A DNA stretch of 43,257 bases, from contig CAKVCP010000006.1 of NCBI GenBank assembly GCA_934725735.1, positions 1 through 43,257 on the forward strand, read 5' to 3'. The DNA comes from an uncultured Thermoguttaceae bacterium (GTDB lineage Bacteria > Planctomycetota > Planctomycetia > Pirellulales > Thermoguttaceae). Position 1 is the first letter of the stretch. Each line of letters starts with the position of its first letter. The notes beneath the pieces were generated by a model. The model was not told the DNA's origin, made no database searches, and saw nothing but the letters and a program-made list of their open reading frames with translations. The position numbers and the translations under genes were made by a program. Below, one piece after another: positions 33,401 through 42,400 of the stretch.

Positions 33401-36400
33401 TTTGTCACTCCTGAACTCGAAGCGGGTAAGACTTACTACATCCGCGTTTCGGGCGTCGGCGAAGGCAACCCCGCCACCACGGGCTACTCCGATTACGCCA
33501 GCTTGGGTAAATATACCCTAAACCTGCACGAGAGCTACGAGAACTTCTATCTCGACGACGTTCGCATGGACGTCTCCGACGTCTCCTACTCCACCGGCGT
33601 CGACAACGTTCTCAACTGGCAAGAAGCTTTCGTCTACAGCGGACGACGCTTGGAAGACGGTTCCAGATATTTGGGGAACACGTTGACCTTCAATAGTTCT
33701 CTCTCCGGGTCGACCATTGATCTGCGCGAGACGCTTCGCTTCTCTTACTCTCGCTCTATTGTCGATCAGCCCTATTCGACCAAGCGTTTCGTCCTCGACT
33801 CCATGGACGCATGGGATATCGAGAACTCTCAGCCCGGCATTACGATCGACGCGAATGAAAAATTCCGCGCGGTCTACGTCGACAACACGACCGTCGAAAT
33901 GTACGGCTTCACTATTACGGGCGGCGTGGCGAACACTGAGAACGTGATTTACCTCTACTTTGGCGGTCTTGACGAAGGGGATACCGGTTGGAGCGGCGAA
34001 TTGCACCCGGCGTACGACGTCGACGGCGATCCGACGTCCTTCTCTACGGAAGAACTCGAACTCATTAATCAAATCTACCTTATGGTTAAGGAAGATTACG
34101 CCGCCTACAACGTCACCGTCACCACGGATCAAGCCGTCTTCGACGCCGCGACGAACGCGATTCGCGCCGTTGTCGGCGGCGTTGGCAACGGTCGCGGCGG
34201 CGTCGCTTACGTCGGGTCTTTCGGCGCCAACAAGCAAGACTGCTATATCTTCCCCGATTCTGTTGGAAATCGTAACGCGAAGAATATCGCCGAAGCGATT
34301 AGCCACGAAGTTGGGCACACCATGGGGCTCCATCACGACGGGTATAACGATCAGGAGTATTACGGCGGTTCAAGCCTCTGGGCGCCGATCATGGGCGTTG
34401 GGTATTATTCCGATCTGACTCAGTGGAGCAGGGGAGAATATGTCGGCGCGACCAATATTCAAGACGACCTCGCCGTTATCGCCGGTCGTTTGGAATACAA
34501 AGAAGACGACTATGGCGACAATATCAAAGAAGCCTCGCCGTTGTCGAGCTCGTACCTCCATGCGGGCAATTTGATCGCCGATGGTATCATTACTTCTTCT
34601 AAAGACGTCGACTTCTTCTCCTTTGTCGCGACCGACTCGACTTACGTTATCGACGTCGTCGGCACGGGCGCCGATTTCTCGAACACGAACGCTCAGGGAT
34701 ATGCGGCCAGCCTCCGATACACCAATCTTGACCTCCTCGTCAAGCTTTACGACGCCGACGGAAACCTCCTCTATACCTGCAATCCGACCGACTCCTTCTT
34801 CGCGCACTTCCAGTTTGACGGCCTCAACGTCGGCGATTCGTATTACGTCAGCGTCGAAGGAACCGGTTACGGCGATCCGACCGTCGGCGGCGCGGGATAC
34901 TCCAACTATGGTAGCGTTGGTCAATACTATGTGACCGTCGCGGCCACGACCCTTGGCAACTTTGTCGGCGAAGAACGCTATGTTTCCGCGGCTGAAAAGA
35001 AGATGGTTCAGCAGGGCGCTATCGAAGCTCAGAACGTCGTCAAGCCGACGTACGATCAGGTCGGCCAGACAAATAACGGCGGCGGTATCTATAACCATTA
35101 CGGTTGGTTGACGATCGGCAACTCGGTCATCGCGGGCAACCGCGCGGGCCAAGCGGGCGGCGGTATCTATAACCAAGGCGGCGAAGGAAGCAACCAAGAT
35201 CAGCACGACGGTTGGCTCTACCTGATTAACACGTCGATTATCGGCAACGTCGTCACTTCTGAAAACGGCGTCGGCGGCGGTCTTTACAACGAAGACGGCG
35301 GCGTCGCCACGATGGTCAACGTCACCGTCGCGGGCAATACTGCGGACTATTCGGGCGGCGGTATCGAAAACGGCGGTCAGATCTCGATGTACAACTCGAT
35401 TGTCGCGGGCAATATCGCGAAATATGGCGCCGACGTTTATACCGAGAGCGGAAACACGACCTATGCGTCGAGCTCTCTCATCGGCGACGAATCGCGCAAC
35501 TCCAACCTCCTCGCGCAGCGCGGCGGCTCCGACACGATCAATTACGACGGAAAGAGCGTCATCGGCAAGTCCGCCGGAGAATCCGTCGACGCCCCCGTCA
35601 CGACCTACGATCCCAAGTTTGTCGCTTATCGCGCCTACGATATGGCCGATTGGTCTTCTGAACTTTGGAAGAACTGGAACCTCAGGCTCAACGCCGATTC
35701 CCCCGCCGTCGATCTCGGCAATACCTACACCGCCGCGAATCTCGACTATAACGAGAATAAAGTTCGCGCGTCTCGCTACGGCGCTCTCCATATGAACCGC
35801 TTCTACACGACGTTCTCCTCCGATCTCGCCGGCGAAGAACGTCTTGGCGGCGGCGTTGTCGACGCGGGAGCTTACGAACTTCTTTCTAAGCCCGAACTGA
35901 CCGGTTACATCCCCACGTCCGCCGGTTCCGACGTCGTCAACAACTGGGAGAACTCCATCGTTATTTCCCGCGCGGTCGACGATCAGACGGGTTCCATCGC
36001 TCCCTTCCTCGTCAACGAAAAGCTTTATTTGAATCTCTCCTTCATCAACGAAGGCGCGAAGATTACAAGCGATTTCGAGACGACCGTCTACCTCTGGAAG
36101 TACGACGCTTATACCAGTAAGGCGGATATCTACGCCAATTCGACTCAAGACAACGGCCTCGCCGTCATGAAGGTCAAAGTCGTCTTTGGCGAGAAAGGTT
36201 CCTTCCCAGGCGCCGCCGCGACCGTCATTTGCGAAAACCTCGCGACCGGCGAAACGACCTCCTATCCTTACGACGGCGAAGGAAGCTGCCTCATCCTCGA
36301 CAACATTCCTCTGGGATCGATCGAAGAGATTGTCGACGGTTTCATCAACGCCGGACTCATGGAAGCTCAGGAAGAAGAGGGATACTATCTCTTCGGTTAC

Positions 36401-39400
36401 GCGCTTGATTCGGCGAATACCGTCGACGAACTGCGCGAGAACAACAACTTCTTCACGACTTCTTCCTACTTCGACGTCGTCGAATCCCCCGTCTCTCTTA
36501 ACGGCGCGATCATCGTGACGACCGATAAGGACGTCGTCGATCCTTACGACGGACTCGTCTCTCTCCGCGAAGCGGTCGAAGTTTACGCCGGTAGCTACTA
36601 CTACAGCGAAATCGCGCTTCAGGACGGCGATACCTTCGTCGCCAACGGTATTTCTTACGTCGTTCGCGACGGTAAGTTCTACGTCGACGTCACCTCGAAC
36701 TACAAAGTTTATCCCGGCGAATCCTTTACGGTCAACTTCGTCCAGACCTTCACCGCGACGTGGAACGCTGAAGAAAGCGCCTTCGTCGACGCGGATGGAA
36801 ACGCGGCGAGCGTTCCTGCGGGCACGACGTTCGAAAAGGACGGCGTCGTCTACACCTTCAACGGCGTCGATTGGCTCGACGAAGATTCCAACGCGTATGC
36901 CTTCAACGACGGCGAGCAGGTTTCGTGGAATCTCGACGTAGTCGTCGACGCGACCTACGTCCAGAACGTCTACTACGATTCCGAAGGGAAGCTGACGACG
37001 ATCGCGGACGGCGCGACCGCAACCTTTGGCGGCGTCGAGTACGAGATGGTCGACGGTCAGTGGGTTCACTCTGAAGTTGCGCATCGCTATACGCGCGACG
37101 ATATCCAGAGCATGGGCGTCTTTACCCTTGAAGACGGTACGGAAGTTTCCGTCGTCAACGGCGTCTTCCGTCGCGTCGCTACGAACGACGTCGCGATCGT
37201 ACGCGACGGCGACGTCGTCACACTCGCCAACGGCGAAACCGCCGTCTACAACTACGCGCAAGATCGTTTCGTCGTCACGGAAACCTCCGTCTATACGCCT
37301 AACGACGGCGACGAGATCGTCGTCGACGGTCAGACCCTCGTCTTTGTCGCCGATTCTTACGTCGACTCCACCGGCTCGAAGTACGTCCTTGAAGAAGGCG
37401 CGCGCGTCACTCTCGCCAACGGCTACGAGGTCGTCTACCAGAACGGCAAGTTCGTCTATCGTTCGCAGGATCAGTCCAGCGTCAAGATTCCCGCTGGAGC
37501 TGAAGTTATCTGGAACGGCGAAACCTATACCTATAAAGCGGGGTGTGCTCTCGTTCGTCGCGTTTCTCGCGAATCGAACGCCGTCGTCTTCGATCCGGGT
37601 CTTGACGGCGCGACCTTCGTTCTCGAAAACGGTCCTCTCACCCTCGACAAGACCTTCACTCTCAACTGCATCGATCCCGACGGCGCGATCCTCGATCTTA
37701 CGATCACAAGCGAATCGGACGATCCTTGCCTCTTCTTGGTCACCGAAACGGGGGACGCGACCGTTCAGAACTTCAAGTTCGTCGGCGCTCACTCCACGGA
37801 AAACGGTTCGATCTTCGAGAACTACGGCGCTCTCACCGTCGAGAACGTAACCTTTGCCGACAACGTCATGGCGAAGGGCAACCTGATCTACAACGCGCCG
37901 AAGGCTTCTTTGAGCGTCCTCAATTCCTCCTTCAAGAACAACCTCGCCGAAGAAGGCGCTTTGATCTATAACGAAGGGGACGCCGTTATCGCGGGCGTCG
38001 TCGACGTTCTGGACGACACGACGGTCTACACGAGCTTCATCGGCGATTCCGCGTACCTCGGTTCTATCTACAACGCGAACGGCAAGCTTACCGTCGAGAA
38101 CGTAACATTCGAGGGAACCGACGCCTACAACGGCGGCGCGATCAACTTGAACGGCGGTTCCGCGTACGTCGCGAATACGAGCTTCAAGGGCGTTCAGGCG
38201 ACGAACGTCGGCGGCGCGATCAATGTCGCCGCGGGTTCCAATGCGACGATTTTCGGCGCGACCTTCGAGAATTCTTCCGCGACGACGGGCGGCGCGATCT
38301 ACAACGCCGGAGACGTTAAGATCGTCGGCGCGTCCTTCACTGGCAATACTGCGGAAGGAGAAGGCGGCGCGATCTACTCCGAGGACGGTTCTTCTCTCGT
38401 CCTCGAAGCGAAGCAAGGCGAAACGACCGCCGTTGTCTTCGAAGCCAACTCCGCCGCTAGCGGCGCCGCGCTCTACGCCGATACGCCCGTTCGGGTCAAC
38501 GGCGATATTATCGCGCGTCAAAACGTCGCTTCCGGTTCTTACGGCGCGGTTTACGTCAACGGTCGTCTCAACGTGACCGGTCACGCGATCTTTGAAGGAA
38601 ATGAAGCGAATGACGTCGCCGCTCTCAACGTTTCCGCCGAAACGGTGATCGGCGGCTCTTTGAAGCTTCTCAACAACGTCTCCAAGGGCTCGACCGGCGC
38701 CGCTTACTTCGGGACGAGCGCCTCCGTCGGTTCTTTGGAACTTGTCGGCAATACCTCCGCTGAAGACGGAAACGCTCTCTACGCCGTCGGCTCGATCGTC
38801 GTGGGCGATTACGCGCTCGTTAGCGGCAACTCCGCGAACGGCGTCGTTACGGGCGGTTCGATTCAGATTGACGGCGACGCGACCGTTAAGGATAACGCCG
38901 CGGTCGGTCTCAAAGCCTCGGGCTCCGTCAAGATTGGCGGAAACGCGACCTTGACCGGCAACAACGGCGCGGTCGTCGCGGGCGGTTCCGTCGAGATCGG
39001 CGGCGACGCGAATATCTCCGCCAATACGTCGACGGGCGTCAGCGCGAATGACAACGTCGTGATTACCGGTCAAGCGACCCTCGCGACGAACGAAGACGGC
39101 GCGATCGTCGCCGGTAAGAACGTGACTCTCGGCGGCGACGCGACGATTACGGGCAACACGGCGGCGGAAGGCGGCGCGATTACCGCCGGCGGCCTCCTCT
39201 TGATTCGCGGAAACGCGACCGTCTCCCAGAACAAGGCCCTCAACGGCGTCGGCGGCGCGTTCAAGGTCGGTTCCTTCGAAATTCTCGGCGATCTCAACGC
39301 GAAGAACAACTCCGCGACCGGTAACGGCGGCGTCGTGTACTCCAACGGAACCGTTAAGATTAGCTCCATGACGGCGGAAGGCAACCAGGCCCTCAACGGC

Positions 39401-42400
39401 GCGGTTCTCTACGCCAACGGCAAAGCGACGATCGCTTACGCCAACTTGGTCAAGAACGTCGCGACTGGCGACGGCGGCGCGATCTACGCCGCAGGCGATC
39501 TCGATCTTTCCAACTCGAATTTGGCTCAAAACGTTGCGAACGGCAAGGGCGGCGCGATCTATGCCGCCGGTACGACCAGCCTCGTCAACGTCACGATCCA
39601 TCGCAACGTCGCTCAGGACGGCGCCGGTCTCTATAACGCGGGCGTCGCGACGATCGACAACTCCATCTTGGCGTACAACGAAGCCGAAGGAAACGGTTAC
39701 GACCTCTTCACCGCGACTGGCGCGACGACGACCCTTCGTTCTTCGCTCCTTTCCAACATCGCTCAAATCGGCGACGTCCTCTATCAGCTCGACGCGAACT
39801 ATCGTTCGCTCCTGGGCGTCGATCCGAAACTTGACGCCGAAGGCCGTCTCACCGCCGGTTCCGTCGCGATTAACGCCGGTTCGAACGCGCTTGATCGCGA
39901 CGCCGCGACCGATCTCGACGGCGCCAATCGTCGCGTCGGTATCGTCGTCGACGGCGTGATTCGCTCTGTCGATATGGGCGCCTTCGAATTCAAGACCGTC
40001 GTCGCTCCAGACCTCGCTATCGTCGAAGAATCTGTCGATTACTGGCAGACTGAAGTTACCGTCGACGGCGAGACCGTCAAGCTCGACTACTTCCTCGCCG
40101 GTTCGGACGTCTGCATTAACTTCAACGTCGCGAACGTCGGCGACGCCGTCGTCATCGACAACTTCAAGTATAACGTCTCCCTCAAGGGCGTCGACAAGAA
40201 TGGAAACGTCGTTTACGAACAGACGCAAGCCGCCGTTTCCTTCACGGAATCCTGCGAGAACTTCGATTGGCTCGATCAGAAAGATTGGATTAGCGTCGGT
40301 TCTGAACATCGCCTCGTTTCCAACTTTGGAACGCTCCCCGCGGGTTACTACACGATCTCCGTCACTCTCGACGTCGAAGGCGTCGGTTCCGTTTACGAAT
40401 GGGGCGAAGAAGAAGGTTACGTTGGCGCCAACAACAACGTCTACAACTCGACCTTCTCCGTTCTGGAACTTCCGAGTACCGTCGTTACGACCGATCAGGA
40501 CGTCGTTGATCCGACCGACGGCGCCACCTCCTTGCGCGAAGCGATCGCCAGCGCCGCCGATTACGACTACACGACGACTTACCTCGTCGAGGACGGCGTC
40601 TCCTTCACGACGATCGACGGTCAAAAACTCACCGTCGTCGACGGATGGCTCGTCCAGAAGGTTGACGTCGTTTACAAAGACGGCGTTCAGTACGACCTCC
40701 ACGACGGCGACGAATTCCTCCTCAACGGCGTCTCGATCTTCTATCATTCGAGACTCAACGGCGGATACTTCACCTACGCCAACGGTCAGGAAGCCGATCT
40801 CTCCTCCGGGGAAATCGCTTATCCCGACGGTTCGCAAGCGAGCTTCGAACTCCAGACGAACCAGTATATCCACTATGTCGACGGCAATCCTCTCGACGAG
40901 CAGGAAGGTACGCGTTATACCTACAACGTCTTAAAGCTTTCGAGCGGCGACGTCGTTCTCCAGGACGGCATGGCCTTCGAAATCTCCAACGTGAAGTTCA
41001 CCTACGTCCAGAACGAAACCTATCCTAACGGCGCGTTCCTCTTCGAAGACGGTTCCGTCGTCGATTACGCCAGCGGTTCAAACCTCACCTTCGAACAGCT
41101 TGCCATCGGTGCGCTTTCGACCCGTAACGCTCGCGTTGAAGAGTCGATCACCCTCGCCGACGGTTCGATCCTCGAAGTGAGAGACGGCGTCGCGAAGCTG
41201 ACCCGTTCCGTCGACTCTAACGTCACTTTCGCCGACAACCTCCAGGGCGCGACGATCACTCTCGATCCGGCGAAGGGCCCCGTCGTCGTCGAAGGCTCCG
41301 TCAATCTCGGCAAACGCGCCGACTCCGGCGAAGATTTCGTCGTCGCTCGCAACGTCGCTGTTCTCGGCGAAGATCGCGACGTGACCGTCAGCGGCGACGG
41401 CTCGACCCGTATCATGAACGTCCAAAACGACGCGACGATCACCGTCTCCGACTTGACCTTCGAGAAGGGACGCGCGAACGTCGGCGGCGCGATCTACAAC
41501 GCCGGCGACTTGACCCTGAAGAACGTCGATTTCAATTCGAACGAAGCGCTCTGGAAGAAGACCACCTCCGACGGCGACAACCTCGAATCCGGTCTTGGCG
41601 GCGCCATCTTCAACGACGGCTCCCTCGTGATCGAAAACGGCTCCTTCAACAACAACGGCCTGATTCCCGATCCCGATCAGCTCGTGACGACCGGCACGAC
41701 GGAATTCGGCGGCGCGATCTACTCTCGCGGCGACCTCGTCGTCAAGGGCGCGCTCTTCAACGCGAACGAAGCGTTCGCCGGCGGCGCGATTGCCGCTACC
41801 GCGGGCTCTCTCTATGTCGCGAACGCTACCTTTGAAGGAAACGCGGCGGAACGCGCTGGCGCGATCTATACCCTCGTGCCCACGACGATCGTCGCCTCTT
41901 CGTTCACGAACAACAAGGCCGAAGCGACCGGATACGCGTCCAAAAATATCACCGGCGGCGCGATCTATGCGCGCGAAGAAATCGTCTTTGAGATGGATTC
42001 CGAATCCGACTCGACTCTCGCCGTTTCCTTCGTCGGCAACGTCGCCGAAGTCGCGGGCGCCCTCTACGCTGAGAAGGGCTTCTCCGTCAAGGGCGATTTG
42101 ATCGCGATGAACAACTCCGCGCTCAATAACGAGCGTTATGCGACCGAAGTCGAGAACAACTACGGCGCGATCTACGCGGGCGGCGCCGTCAATATCGACG
42201 GTAACGCTTCCTTCGAGAACAACGCGGCGGACGGTTCGTTCGCGGGTCTCTACGCCGCAGGCGCGGTCGACGTTTCCGGAACGGCGATCTTCAAGAATAA
42301 TATCGCGACGGGCGATTACGGCGCGTTGTACGCCAACGGCGACGTCAATATCGGCGGCGAAGCGGCCTTCATCGGCAACGCGGGCGCGCTGGTCGGCGGC

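Noticed and set aside
34370..40873. A 2,167-codon open frame on the minus strand, plus another at 41078-42997.
   Set aside because: Both lie exactly opposite the giant gene in register and arise because that gene avoids TTA, CTA and TCA codons. They have no SD, no signal and no recognisable domain, whereas the plus-strand frame has clear domains.
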